64,000 bases of DNA from Desulfonatronum sp. SC1 (GTDB taxonomy: Bacteria; Desulfobacterota; Desulfovibrionia; Desulfovibrionales; Desulfonatronaceae). Position 1 is the first letter of the stretch. Every line of letters begins with the position of its first letter. The stretch lies in contig NZ_PZKN01000026.1 in the NCBI RefSeq assembly GCF_003046795.1, positions 1-64,000 on the forward strand, read 5' to 3'. Under the pieces are notes generated by a model, which was given only the letters and a program-made list of their open reading frames with translations, made no database searches and was not told the DNA's origin. Shown here piece after piece: positions 26,180 through 35,741 of this stretch. Both the position numbers and the translations under genes were made by a program.

Positions 26180-26954
26180 ACCGTCTGCCAGGATTCTGGT
26201 CGTTGACGACGAGCCCGTGAATATCGAGCTGATCGCGGATATTTTTGACCGGGATCATGAGATTCTGTTCGCGGTGAATGGCGAGCAGGCCTTGAAGGTG
26301 GCCGCTGCGTCCATTCCGGACGTCATTTTGCTGGACGTGATGCTGCCAGGGATGGACGGTTTCGAAGTTTGCGCTCGGCTCAAGGCCGATGCTCTGACCC
26401 GGGACATCCCCGTCATCTTCATCACCGGCCTGGGCGATACCGCGGCCGAAACCAAGGGCCTGGAACTGGGGGCCATGGACTACATTGCCAAGCCCATCAA
26501 TCCCCCGGTGGTCCGGATGCGCGTGGGCAACCAGATCGAACTGAAACGCGCCCGAGACCAACTGGCCCGGCTGGCCTCCACCGACGGCCTGACCGGGCTG
26601 GCCAATCGTCGGCGCTTCGACGAGACCCTGGCCCAGGAAAACGCCCGACATGTCCGCTCCAGGGAGAGGGTGACCCTGATCATGCTGGACATCGATCACT
26701 TCAAGCTGTTCAACGACACCTACGGCCATGTCCGGGGCGACGAATGCCTGCGGTCCGTGGCCGGGGTGCTCAAGGCGGCCTTGCACCGGGCCACGGACCT
26801 GGCGGCCCGCTACGGGGGGAGGAGTTCGCGTGTGCATCCTTCCGGACACGGACTCCGAAGCCGGAGCAGTGGCCGTGGCCGCGACACTGGAGGCCCGCTG
26901 ACCTGTCGGAGGCGTCCAAGGCCGTGGAAATGGCCTTGCGGGCCTACCAGATAG
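26133..26954 (+). pseudogene. Frameshifted response-regulator diguanylate cyclase
   Basis: The receiver domain is intact (ARILVVDDEPVNIELIADIF, phospho-Asp in VILLDVMLPGMDGFE, Thr in FITGLGDT, Lys in YIAKPI). A GGDEF domain begins (STDGLTGLANRRRFDETLAQ, LDIDHFKLFNDTYGHVRGDE). At AARYGG the frame breaks: GEEFAC lies in a second frame and CILPDTDSEAGAVAVAATLE in the third. These shifts sit at a G-run (26814-26819) and a GTGTG (26830-26834). About 60 C-terminal residues are then missing. An AAGGAG at 26154-26159 is spaced for ATC (26166) or ATA (26169), so the native ATG may also be lost. The first in-frame start is a TTG at 26133, inside alr. Confidence 0.7.
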
Positions 26955-27058
26955 ACGGTCTGGAAGAGTTGCTGCGACCGATGGAAGCCGAGTTGAACCT
27001 CGCCCTGGACGCGGTCAAGCGTCTCTCCGAGTTGCCCGGCGATCCGGCTTCCGATTAG
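26903..27058 (+). pseudogene. Coding remnant of an unknown gene joined to the broken cyclase
   Basis: One frame reads SEASKAVEMALRAYQIDGLE, then ELLRPMEAELNLALDAVKRL, ending in a stop at 27056-27058. It looks like genuine helical coding sequence but lacks a start and does not belong to a GGDEF domain. A deletion probably fused the truncated cyclase to this tail. A further helical-looking fragment (MNELSALREHLLANHNHSNQ) lies at 27107-27169 in another frame. Confidence 0.4.
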
Positions 27059-27169
27059 CCCGAAACGGCCCCAGCGACCGCATCGAAGGAGTCTTTGGAA
27101 TCCTTCATGAACGAATTGTCGGCCCTGCGCGAGCACCTGCTGGCCAACCACAACCATTCAAACCAGGAC

Positions 27170-27198
27170 TTGACGCGTTTTTTTTTGTCAACTATGTC
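27170..27198 (+). promoter_or_regulatory. Promoter of the rrf2-metY-cysK operon
   Basis: The -35 box TTGACG (27170-27175) is followed after 17 bp by TATGTC (27193-27198, four of six matches). The -10 region lies inside the inverted-repeat operator at 27194-27216, consistent with direct repression. Confidence 0.6.
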
Positions 27199-27216
27199 TA
27201 TCGCATTCATAGACAT
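27194..27216. promoter_or_regulatory. Rrf2-type operator, perfect inverted repeat
   Basis: ATGTCTAT (27194-27201) and ATAGACAT (27209-27216) are exact reverse complements around a 7-bp spacer, 12 bases before the rrf2 start codon. Its size and position fit binding of an Rrf2 dimer that represses its own operon. Confidence 0.75.
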
Positions 27217-27228
27217 TGAGCCGACTCC

Positions 27229-29018
<1,790 letters not shown>

Positions 29019-29041
29019 AACATCCTCACGGAGGAACCCTC

Positions 29042-29998
29042 ATGGCCCGCATTTATGAAGACAATTCCCTATCCATCGGCAATACGCCCCTGGTCCGGCT
29101 GCAACGGATCATCCCCAACAAGAAGGTCACGGTTCTGGCCAAGGTCGAGGGTCGCAACCCGGCTTATTCGGTCAAATGCCGTATCGGCGCATCCATGATC
29201 TGGGACGCGGAGAAGCGCGGCCTGCTGGGACCGGACACGGAAATCATCGAGCCCACCAGCGGCAACACCGGCATCGCCCTGGCCTACGTCTGCGCGGCCA
29301 AGGGCTATAAATTGACCCTGACCATGCCCGAGACCATGAGCGTGGAGCGGCGGCGGGTTCTGGCCGCGTTCGGCGCGAAGCTGATCCTGACCCCTGGGCC
29401 GGAGGGCATGAAAGGGGCCGTGGCCCGGGCCGAAGCCCTGGCCGCGGAAGATCCCAAGCGCTGGTTTCTGCCCCAACAGTTCATGAACCCGGCCAATCCG
29501 GCCATTCACGAGGTCACCACCGGGCCGGAGATCTGGAACGACACTGACGGCGAAATCGACGTCCTGGTTTCCGGCGTGGGTACCGGCGGAACCATCAGCG
29601 GGATCTCCCGGTTCATCAAGCACCAGAAGGGCAAGCAAATCCTGTCCGTGGCCGTGGAACCCAAGGAAAGCCCGGTGATCTCCCAGACCCTGGCCGGAGA
29701 GGAACTCAAGCCCGCACCGCACAAGATCCAGGGTATCGGCGCGGGGTTCATCCCCAAAACCCTGGACCTGTCCGTGGTGGACAGGGTCGAAACGGTCGAA
29801 AGCATGGAAGCCGTGGAGTTCGCCCGCCGCCTGGCCCTGGAAGAAGGCCTGCTCTGCGGCATCTCCTGCGGCGCCGCCGTCGCCGCCGCCGCCCGCCTGT
29901 CCACCCAGCCTGATTTCGAAGGCAAGACCATGGTGGTCATCCTGCCCGATGCCGGGGAGCGGTATCTGTCCACCGTGCTGTTCGAGGGCATCGGTTAG
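29042..29998 (+). CDS. cysK: Cysteine synthase
   Basis: The product is 318 residues from the ATG at 29042, preceded by GGAGG. It is a fold type II PLP enzyme: [13 protein letters not shown], the PLP Lys45 in [13 protein letters not shown], the substrate loop [14 protein letters not shown], the phosphate loop [18 protein letters not shown], and [17 protein letters not shown]. It makes cysteine from O-acetylserine and sulfide. It lies 23 bases after metY. Some CymR-type regulators bind cysteine synthase directly, which this gene order would allow (inference). Confidence 0.95.
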   Translation: MARIYEDNSLSIGNTPLVRLQRIIPNKKVTVLAKVEGRNPAYSVKCRIGASMIWDAEKRGLLGPDTEIIEPTSGNTGIALAYVCAAKGYKLTLTMPETMSVERRRVLAAFGAKLILTPGPEGMKGAVARAEALAAEDPKRWFLPQQFMNPANPAIHEVTTGPEIWNDTDGEIDVLVSGVGTGGTISGISRFIKHQKGKQILSVAVEPKESPVISQTLAGEELKPAPHKIQGIGAGFIPKTLDLSVVDRVETVESMEAVEFARRLALEEGLLCGISCGAAVAAAARLSTQPDFEGKTMVVILPDAGERYLSTVLFEGIG

Positions 29999-30065
29999 GA
30001 TGGACGATGAGGATCAGTCGTTGTGCGTTATTTCAGTTTTCAGAAACAAAACCCATCAAAGACCA

Positions 30066-30094
30066 TTGACATTTTTTTGCTTCCCGCATAAACA
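30066..30094 (+). promoter_or_regulatory. Promoter of the tRNA-Val/tRNA-Asp unit
   Basis: A perfect TTGACA (30066-30071) lies 45 bp before the first tRNA base, followed after 15-17 bp by CATAAA/TAAACA as a weak -10. Confidence 0.5.
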
Positions 30095-30115
30095 CCGGTT
30101 TCTTCAGGGCGGGAT

Positions 30116-30191
30116 GGGCGGATAGCTCAGCTGGGAGAGCATCGGCCTTACAAGCCGAGGGTCACAGGTTCGATCCCTGTTCCGCCCACCA
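30116..30191 (+). tRNA. tRNA-Val (UAC)
   Basis: The 76-base cloverleaf has acceptor GGGCGGA paired with TCCGCCC, D-arm GCTCAGCTGGGAGAGC, anticodon stem TCGGC/GCCGA with loop CTTACAA (anticodon TAC), T-arm ACAGGTTCGATCCCTGT, and an encoded CCA. The tRNA-Asp gene begins nine bases downstream. Confidence 0.97.
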
Positions 30192-30200
30192 AACAAATGC

Positions 30201-30277
30201 GGGGCCGTAGTTAAGCTGGTTATAACGCCGGCCTGTCACGTCGGAGGGCGCGGGTTCAAGTCCCGTCGGCCCCGCCA
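30201..30277 (+). tRNA. tRNA-Asp (GUC)
   Basis: The 77-base cloverleaf has acceptor GGGGCCG paired with CGGCCCC, anticodon loop CTGTCAC (anticodon GTC), T-arm GCGGGTTCAAGTCCCGT, discriminator G and an encoded CCA. It shares a transcript with tRNA-Val and ends at the hairpin 30306-30336. Confidence 0.97.
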
Positions 30278-30305
30278 GAATTCAAAGCCCGAAAGGGCTT
30301 GCGCT

Positions 30306-30336
30306 AAAGGCCGGGAGTTTTCTCCCGGCCTTTTTT
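30306..30336 (+). terminator. Intrinsic terminator of the tRNA unit
   Basis: The stem aaaggccgggag / ctcccggccttt with a TTTT loop is followed by a run of six T (30331-30336). It is a textbook Rho-independent terminator. Confidence 0.92.
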
Positions 30337-30640
30337 GTTGGCGCGCCTCCTTACCCGCTCTTTTCATTCCTCGGAACACATTTTTTCGACCTCCGCGCGG
30401 CTTTGCCCCTTGTGCCTTTGCTTGTTTTCAAGTAGCCGGGGAATCAGGAGTGCGAAGATCGGGAGCCACGCCCGATCTTCCCGGCCCGAGACTTCCTGAC
30501 GTTGCCGGAGTCGGGCCGAATAAACGGCTGCTCCTGAGGTTTGAGGCTTGGCGGAGAGGACAACATTGAAAAGCGGCCCGCTGTCGGGCGACCGGTCTTG
30601 CTTGCTTGCACGCGGTCTAACGTAAACTGGAGATTCTCGC
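30337..30640 (+). promoter_or_regulatory. Long leader region of the RRM gene with a strong hairpin
   Basis: No gene is seen in these 304 bases. A perfect 10-bp stem (30454-30463 with 30471-30480, loop agccacg) lies about 160 bases before the start codon, in a GC-rich stretch that could fold further (ccggcccgag; gtcgggcc). Small RNA-binding proteins of this type often have long structured leaders that control their own translation, for example in the cold. That role is inference here. Confidence 0.45.
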
Positions 30641-30976
30641 ATGGACAACAAACTGTACGTCGGCAACCTTTCCTATTCGACAACCGAAGACGATCTGCAC
30701 ACTCTATTCTCGGATGCAGGCTCGGTACAATCAGTCGCCGTCATCAAGGACCGCGACTCTGGACGTTCCAAAGGCTTCGGCTTCGTGGAAATGAGTTCCG
30801 ACGACGACGCTCAGAAGGCCATTGATCTGTTACACGGAACTGATTACCAAGGACGCCCTCTGACGGTGAACGTGGCTCGCCCTCGAGAAGATCGTCCTCG
30901 GTTTGACGGTGGCGGTGGCGGCGGCAACAAGGGCCGGCGCTCCGGTGGGGGCGGCGGCAGGCAGCGCGACTGGTAG
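30641..30976 (+). CDS. RRM-type RNA-binding protein with a Gly/Arg-rich tail
   Basis: The product is 111 residues with CTGGAGA upstream. One RNA recognition motif spans 1-82: RNP2 LYVGNL (5-10) and RNP1 KGFGFVEM (45-52) are both intact. A flexible tail follows (PREDRPRFDGGGGGGNKGRR, then SGGGGG). Such single-RRM proteins bind single-stranded RNA and resemble cyanobacterial Rbp proteins and eukaryotic glycine-rich cold proteins. It is a single gene between a long leader and a bidirectional terminator. Confidence 0.93.
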   Translation: MDNKLYVGNLSYSTTEDDLHTLFSDAGSVQSVAVIKDRDSGRSKGFGFVEMSSDDDAQKAIDLLHGTDYQGRPLTVNVARPREDRPRFDGGGGGGNKGRRSGGGGGRQRDW

Positions 30977-31000
30977 ACCCCGACCTTTCAACTTGCAATC

Positions 31001-31047
31001 AAAAGAAAACCGCCCAGGCCGTATCCCGGCCTGGGCGGTTTTCTTTT
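31001..31047. terminator. Bidirectional terminator, 20-bp perfect stem
   Basis: Bases 31001-31020 pair perfectly with 31028-31047 around a 7-base loop. The stem is GC-rich at the loop and A/T at the base, so T-tracts exist for both directions. It serves the RRM gene (plus) and cobJ (minus). Confidence 0.92.
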
Positions 31048-31073
31048 ATGTCTCCGGTCGACTCCAGCGACAT

Positions 31074-31856
31074 TCAGCCCAGGGGATACCCCCTGGGCGT
31101 GAGCAGCCTCGGGCCCAGGGGGCGGGTTTGGCTGTTGCCGATGAATAGGATGCTCAACATGTCCACCCGGTCCACGGGGAGCGTGGCCAGGGTCCACACC
31201 GAGACCTCCTGCCCCGGACGGAAGGCGTTGCGGACCAGCCCCACCGGGGCTTCGGGCGGCAGGATCCCGGCCGCCGTTTCCAGGGCCTTGGCCAGTTGCC
31301 AGTCCCGCCCTCTGGAACGTGGATTGTACAGGACCATCACGAAATCGGCGCGACTGGCGTGGTCGATGCGCCGCAGGATACACTCCCAGGGGGTGAGCAA
31401 ATCGCTCAGGCTGATCACCGCGAAATCGTGCATCAGCGGAGCGCCCAGCAGGGCCGCGGCCGCGGCCAGGGCAGGAATGCCGGGGATGATCTCCACATCC
31501 ACACGGTCCAATGCCCCGCGCTGTTCCAGGATTTCCAGGCACGGTCCGGCCATGCCGTAAATACCGGCGTCTCCGCTGCTGACCAGGGCCGTATCCACCC
31601 CAGCCAGCGCCAGGTCCACGGCCTGGTTGCAACGCTCCACCTCCCGGCGCATGCCCGAGGCCAGAACCTGCTTTCCTGCCAGAAGTTCCTTGGGGATCAG
31701 ATCGATATATACGCCGTATCCCAGGATGGCCCGGGACCGCTCCAAAATGTCCCGAGCCTGGGGCGTCAGCAGTTCTGGACTCCCCGGCCCCAGACCAACC
31801 ACGGCCAAACGACCTGGGGAGGGCGCCGAATCGTCGTCATGGGCGACATTGCTCAT
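31074..31856 (-). CDS. cobJ: Precorrin-3B/cobalt-factor III C17-methyltransferase
   Basis: The product is 260 residues. Tetrapyrrole methylase fold: VVGLGPGSPELLTPQA near the N-terminus, RAILGYGVYIDLI, VSSGDAGIYGMAGP, IIPGIPALAAAAALLGAPL, the CobJ-typical ISLSDLLTPWECILRRI, and MVLYNPRSRGRDWQLAKA. It adds the C17 methyl group and contracts the corrin ring. It is the last gene of the minus-strand set ahbB-hemL-cbiG-cobJ; the gap to cbiG is filled by a palindromic element (31944-32067). Confidence 0.95.
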   Translation of the reverse strand: MSNVAHDDDSAPSPGRLAVVGLGPGSPELLTPQARDILERSRAILGYGVYIDLIPKELLAGKQVLASGMRREVERCNQAVDLALAGVDTALVSSGDAGIYGMAGPCLEILEQRGALDRVDVEIIPGIPALAAAAALLGAPLMHDFAVISLSDLLTPWECILRRIDHASRADFVMVLYNPRSRGRDWQLAKALETAAGILPPEAPVGLVRNAFRPGQEVSVWTLATLPVDRVDMLSILFIGNSQTRPLGPRLLTPRGYPLG

Positions 31857-31943
31857 GGTCTCGCTTTATCCTTTCCGTTCGTTCTTATTCGCGTATTCCG
31901 TTCGGATCATGGCGTAACTGAATGGTGAAAAAGTCCCCATTCA

Positions 31944-32067
31944 CAGCCCGCTCAAAAACCCCAAGTGCAAGGAGCAAAAAAAGTTCAAGGTCGAAGCGTA
32001 TCTATTCATACGTGAGAGTTTGAACTTTTTGCAGCGACGCAGCAATTGGGAGTTTTTCAGCGGGCTG
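31944..32067. repeat. MITE-like 124-bp palindromic element between cbiG and cobJ
   Basis: The element is bounded by perfect 9-bp inverted ends (CAGCCCGCT 31944-31952; AGCGGGCTG 32059-32067). The arms stay largely complementary inward: caaaaacccc near the left end against gggagttttt near the right; aaaaaagttcaa (31976-31987) with ttgaacttttt (32020-32030); cgtat (31997-32001) with atacg (32008-32012) around the centre. It has no coding capacity. Elements of this sequence type recur in deltaproteobacterial genomes as far as I recall. Its right end supplies the stop codon of cbiG. Confidence 0.8.
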
Positions 32068-33139
32068 GCAAGGCCACGGCCAGCGTCAGTTCCACGCCCT
32101 TGGTCTTGGTCACCACCAGCGTGTCGGTGCGGGCCAGCAGCAAAGCCGCGGCCTCGCAGACGCTTTTGGTGCCGACCAGCCGGGCCGCGGTCTCGGATGG
32201 ATTCGGCGTCCGGACGGCTTGCAGTTGTTCCGGGGAAAAAAACGTCACGTCCGCGCCCAGGGCCGCGGCGGCCGAATGGAGTCCCGGTTCCGCGATCCTG
32301 GCCTGAACCGTGCCCAACGCGGACAGGCTGGGCAGGGCCAAATCGTTTTTGTCGAACACCTCGCGGACGAAGGTGATGATCGACGCCTCACTCACGCCCC
32401 GGTGGCAGCCCAGCCCGGCCACGAGCCGACGCGGGTGCAAACCGAGAATTGCTGGCTCACCTGCCGATTCTCTGGCCGGTTCACCAAAATGTCGAGTCAA
32501 CGGGCGCTTCCAGGAAACCCAGACCCCGGGCCGGTCGTCCCGCCACGCCTCGACGTCCGGAACCCGCTCGAACAGATCCCCGTGCCCCATTTCGCGTAGT
32601 CGCGTCCAAAGGTAGTCTTCCGTATCCAGCACCTGGACGATTTCTCCGGCCAGCAAGGCCGCGGCCAGGGGAGCGAAGCGCTCCGGACGGTCCGCGACAA
32701 GACCCAGTTCCCGGGCCAGGAGATCCAAGGCCGGCAGCCCGGCCGTGTCCGTGGCCGTGGTGATCACGGCCTGGCCCCCGGTTAACCGGGCCACTTTTCT
32801 GGCCATATCGTTGGCCCCGCCCAGGTGGCCGCCCACCAGACTGACGGCGTGGCGTCCCTCCTGATCCAGAACCACCACTCCCGGGTCCGTGGTCTTGTCT
32901 CGTAATAACGGGCCGACGCACCGGACCACGATGCCGGAGGCCGCGACGCAGACGTGATGGCGGAAGCGAAAGAAATTCTTCGGAAAGGCAGAAGAAAAAT
33001 GCTGAAACGGTTGTTCATCGGAAGGGGCGGCGTATTTTTCGGGAAGGAACAGCGTCGCGCCCAACTCGGCGGCGATCCGCCGGGCCAGGTCGCTGCCGCG
33101 GGAAGTCAGGGCCCAGACCGCGATGTCGCGCAACTGCAC
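32057..33139 (-). CDS. cbiG: Cobalamin biosynthesis protein CbiG (cobalt-precorrin-5A hydrolase)
   Basis: The product is 360 residues from a GTG at 33139, 31 bases after the hemL stop. The frame is open far into hemL, but that part is only the shadow of hemL. CbiG features: DIAVWALTSRGSDLARRIAA, the central VCVAASGIVVRCVGPLLRDK, DPGVVVLDQEGRHAVSLVGG with HLGGANDMARKVARL, and the C-terminal domain LVAGLGCHRGVSEASIITFV. It opens the lactone ring of cobalt-precorrin-5A in the anaerobic cobalamin pathway. The TGA stop lies within the terminal repeat of the palindromic element, so the native C-terminus may have been altered by a few residues. Confidence 0.93.
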   Translation of the reverse strand: MQLRDIAVWALTSRGSDLARRIAAELGATLFLPEKYAAPSDEQPFQHFSSAFPKNFFRFRHHVCVAASGIVVRCVGPLLRDKTTDPGVVVLDQEGRHAVSLVGGHLGGANDMARKVARLTGGQAVITTATDTAGLPALDLLARELGLVADRPERFAPLAAALLAGEIVQVLDTEDYLWTRLREMGHGDLFERVPDVEAWRDDRPGVWVSWKRPLTRHFGEPARESAGEPAILGLHPRRLVAGLGCHRGVSEASIITFVREVFDKNDLALPSLSALGTVQARIAEPGLHSAAAALGADVTFFSPEQLQAVRTPNPSETAARLVGTKSVCEAAALLLARTDTLVVTKTKGVELTLAVALPAR

Positions 33140-33170
33140 AACGGCCTGGGCCCCAACGGAAAAGGAACGG

Positions 33171-34439
33171 CTAGAAGTGGACGGTCCGGCAGGCATCCAG
33201 GGTTTGCTCGAAGTCCTCTTCGGTGTGCGCGAAGGAGGTGAAGGCGCACTCGTAGCCCGAGGGGGCCAGGGCCACCCCGGCGTCGCGCATCTGGCGGAAA
33301 AAGGACGCGTAAATCGTTGCGTCGGCCTTGGAGGCCGAGGCGAAATCCGTGACCGGCTCCGGGGCGAAGTACAAGGTGAACATTGAGGCCATGCAGTTGA
33401 GCTGCACAATCACGCCGCGTTCTTCCAGGACGCTTTTCAGTTCACTGGCCAGGGCCTTGGTCCGGATGGTCAGGTCCATGTAGTCGGCCTTGACCAGTTC
33501 CTTGAGGGTCGCCACCCCGGCGGCCATGGCCACCGGATTTCCGGAGAGGGTTCCGGCTTGGTAGACATCACCGCAAGGCGCGATGCGGGACATGATCTCC
33601 CGCCGTCCGCCGTACGCGCCCACCGGAAACCCACCGCCGATGATCTTGCCCAGGCAGGTCAGATCCGGGATCACGCCGAAGACGTTCTGAGCCCCTCCGT
33701 AGGCCAGACGAAAGCCGGTGATCACCTCGTCGAAAATCAGCAACGCGCCGTGCCGATCGGTCAGCACGCGCAGAGTGGGTAAAAATCCGGGCTGGGGCAG
33801 AACCATGCCCATGTTCCCGGCCACGGGCTCGACGATCACCGCGGCGATCTCGTCTCCATGGTCCCGGAACAACGCTTCCACGGCGTCCAGGTCATTGTAC
33901 GGGGCCAGCAGGGTATCCGCGACCACGGCCTCGGGAACGCCCGGCGTGCCGGGGATGGACAGGGTGGCCACCCCGGAACCGGCGCTGGCCAGAAAGGCGT
34001 CGCTGTGACCGTGATAGCAGCCCACGAACTTGACCACCTTGTTGCGCCCGGTGAACCCGCGAGCCAGGCGCAGGGCGCTCATGGTCGCCTCGGTTCCGGA
34101 ATTGACCATCCGGACCATGTCCACGCCGGGCAAGGCGGCCGTGAGCAGTTCGGCCAGTTCCACCTCCGCCTGGCAGGGCGCGCCGAAGCTGGCACCTTGG
34201 TCCACGGCCTTATGCACGGCCTCCACCACGGCGGGATGGGAATGCCCGAGAAGCATCGGGCCCCAGGACATGACGTAGTCGATGAGTTCGCGGCCCTCCA
34301 CGGTCCACATCTTCGAGCCTTGGGCCTTGGCGATGAACAGAGGATCGCTCTGCACGCTCAGACAGGCCCGCACCGGACTGTTCACCCCGCCAGGAATCAA
34401 TTCCTGGGCCTTGGCGAACAAGGTTTTCGAATCAGACAT
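33171..34439 (-). CDS. hemL: Glutamate-1-semialdehyde 2,1-aminomutase
   Basis: The 422-residue product is the normal length. It has [11 protein letters not shown] at the start, [56 protein letters not shown], and the PLP Lys in [18 protein letters not shown]. It forms 5-aminolevulinate, the precursor of all tetrapyrroles. GAGGAG precedes the start. It is placed in an operon with siroheme decarboxylase and cobalamin genes. Confidence 0.97.
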   Translation of the reverse strand: MSDSKTLFAKAQELIPGGVNSPVRACLSVQSDPLFIAKAQGSKMWTVEGRELIDYVMSWGPMLLGHSHPAVVEAVHKAVDQGASFGAPCQAEVELAELLTAALPGVDMVRMVNSGTEATMSALRLARGFTGRNKVVKFVGCYHGHSDAFLASAGSGVATLSIPGTPGVPEAVVADTLLAPYNDLDAVEALFRDHGDEIAAVIVEPVAGNMGMVLPQPGFLPTLRVLTDRHGALLIFDEVITGFRLAYGGAQNVFGVIPDLTCLGKIIGGGFPVGAYGGRREIMSRIAPCGDVYQAGTLSGNPVAMAAGVATLKELVKADYMDLTIRTKALASELKSVLEERGVIVQLNCMASMFTLYFAPEPVTDFASASKADATIYASFFRQMRDAGVALAPSGYECAFTSFAHTEEDFEQTLDACRTVHF

Positions 34440-34530
34440 GGTTCTCCTCGCGATGCGCTATAGGTTCGTAATTAAATTGTCATCCGGTGTAGCAATCCCC
34501 CGTGGTTACCCTTTTCGAGGCGTTTCCCCA

Positions 34531-34562
34531 AGTAGGGGCAGGCACGGGGGCCTGCCCCTACT
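34531..34562. repeat. REP-like palindrome at the ahbB stop codon
   Basis: A perfect 13-bp stem (agtaggggcaggc at 34531-34543 with gcctgcccctact at 34550-34562) encloses a 6-base loop. The last two bases overlap the TAG of ahbB. The GTAGGGGCAGGC core resembles palindromes scattered in many genomes and could be the target type of RAYT transposases, a remnant of which lies at 716-887. It may also work as an RNA-stabilising hairpin between ahbB and hemL. Confidence 0.65.
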
Positions 34563-35052
34563 AGAAATAAGCCATAGACGTCTTTTTCAGTTCCTTGCGA
34601 CTGAAAAGAATGTCGTATTGGGGCACTAAGGCGATCCGGGCCAACTGTTCCACCACGTCCAGACACTCCTCGCGACTGCGGGCGTGGACCATGGTGTAGA
34701 GGTTGTAAGGCCAGGCGTAACAGTTCACGCGCTGGTAACAGTGGGTGATTTCCGGACGTTGGGCCATGATCGCGCCGACCTCGTCCAGGTCTCGATCCTG
34801 TTCCACGAACCAGGCGACCATGGCGTTGGCCCCGTATCCGGCCTGCTGATGACGTAGGGTCGCGCCGAAGCGACGAACCACGCCCTGGTCTTTCAGGCGA
34901 CGCAACAGATCTAAAACGGTCTCCTCGGCCAGGCCTGTCCGTTCGGCGATTTCCAGGTAAGGCCGTTCCGTATCCGGAATGTCGGCCTGAAGAAGACGCA
35001 AGGCCGCTTGTTCGGCCTCGGTATGCTCGTGAGAATTCGTTGACGTGCTCAT
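34561..35052 (-). CDS. ahbB: Siroheme decarboxylase subunit (AhbB-like)
   Basis: The product is 163 residues if it starts at the ATG at 35052, which has GGAGCGG nine bases upstream; 15 further codons are open. It is an Lrp/AsnC-like protein: an N-terminal helix-turn-helix (RPYLEIAERTGLAEETVLDL) and a ferredoxin-like domain with RFGATLRHQQAGYGANAMVA, HCYQRVNCYAWPYNLYTMVH and the tail LFSRKELKKTSMAYF typical of AhbB. With AhbA it decarboxylates siroheme to didecarboxysiroheme on the alternative heme pathway of sulfate reducers. No ahbA is adjacent. Confidence 0.87.
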   Translation of the reverse strand: MSTSTNSHEHTEAEQAALRLLQADIPDTERPYLEIAERTGLAEETVLDLLRRLKDQGVVRRFGATLRHQQAGYGANAMVAWFVEQDRDLDEVGAIMAQRPEITHCYQRVNCYAWPYNLYTMVHARSREECLDVVEQLARIALVPQYDILFSRKELKKTSMAYF

Positions 35053-35263
35053 TCGATTCCGCTCCATTGCCGGTCGGCTGATATTTCGCCCGACCACGCC
35101 CGAAAGCGTTTTGCCGGGGATGTTTTCCGGAGGCCCAAAAAACCGGGACGTTTTTTTGCCCTTTTAGATGTTTCCGGCCTTGATCGCAACACCGAAAAGC
35201 TTGGTCATGCAGTGATTCTCACCACTCTGGACGTTTCCCACAAAACACCTGAAATCGTCATAA

Positions 35264-35293
35264 AAAAAGCCCTCCAGGCAAGGAGGGCTTTTT
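35264..35293 (-). terminator. Intrinsic terminator of mucR
   Basis: A perfect 12-bp stem pairs aaaaagccctcc (35264-35275) with ggagggcttttt (35282-35293). In the minus direction it ends in a run of seven T, 32 bases after the mucR stop. Confidence 0.88.
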
Positions 35294-35324
35294 CGACCGA
35301 TTCAATGACTCCGCAAGAATGGAT

Positions 35325-35741
35325 TTAATCCTGCCCAGACTTCATTCCTTTCTTGGTCCAAAGCTGCATTTCCTGCATTTTCTTGCGCCGAGCCTTGGAA
35401 AGAGCTTTTGCGATCAACGGCGTACCCTTCTTATAGCCGTATTTGTCGCGATATTCCTCGGTGGTCAGGCCATGAGAAGCAAGGTGCTTTTTCGTCAGAA
35501 CCTTGAAGACCTTGCCGCATTCCAGACAGGTGACGGATTTTTCCTTGATCGCCTTTTTAGGGTCGATATTCAACTCAGGGGCGGCTTCCGCTCCCGCGTC
35601 CCCGGCAGTTCCACCTTCCGTAACGGCTCGCAGACTAGCCGCGATTTTGGTGACCATGGACATCATTTCTTCTTCAGTCATGGGCCGGATTCCGGCTTGA
35701 GCCTTTACGATTTCCAACGCTTGTTTGATGAATTCATCCAT
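35325..35741 (-). CDS. MucR/Ros-family zinc-finger transcriptional regulator
   Basis: The product is 138 residues from the ATG at 35741, with AAGGAG upstream. The helical N-terminus (MDEFIKQALEIVKAQAGIRP) is followed by an acidic linker, the MucR core SVTCLECGKVFKVLTKKHLA with the Cys2His2 site (CLEC, then H and SHG), GLTTEEYRDKYGYKKGTPLI, and a basic tail. It is a DNA-binding regulator, often a nucleoid-type repressor of surface and motility genes. It stands alone with its own terminator. Confidence 0.92.
   Translation of the reverse strand: MDEFIKQALEIVKAQAGIRPMTEEEMMSMVTKIAASLRAVTEGGTAGDAGAEAAPELNIDPKKAIKEKSVTCLECGKVFKVLTKKHLASHGLTTEEYRDKYGYKKGTPLIAKALSKARRKKMQEMQLWTKKGMKSGQD

Noticed and set aside
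30364-30666. 100-codon minus-strand frame opposite the RRM leader
   Set aside because: No recognisable sequence, and it overlaps the RRM start region antisense.
32057-33409. Longer cbiG frame starting inside hemL
   Set aside because: The extra 90 residues are Pro/Ser/Arg-rich and simply mirror hemL in another frame; the CbiG domain starts after 33139.
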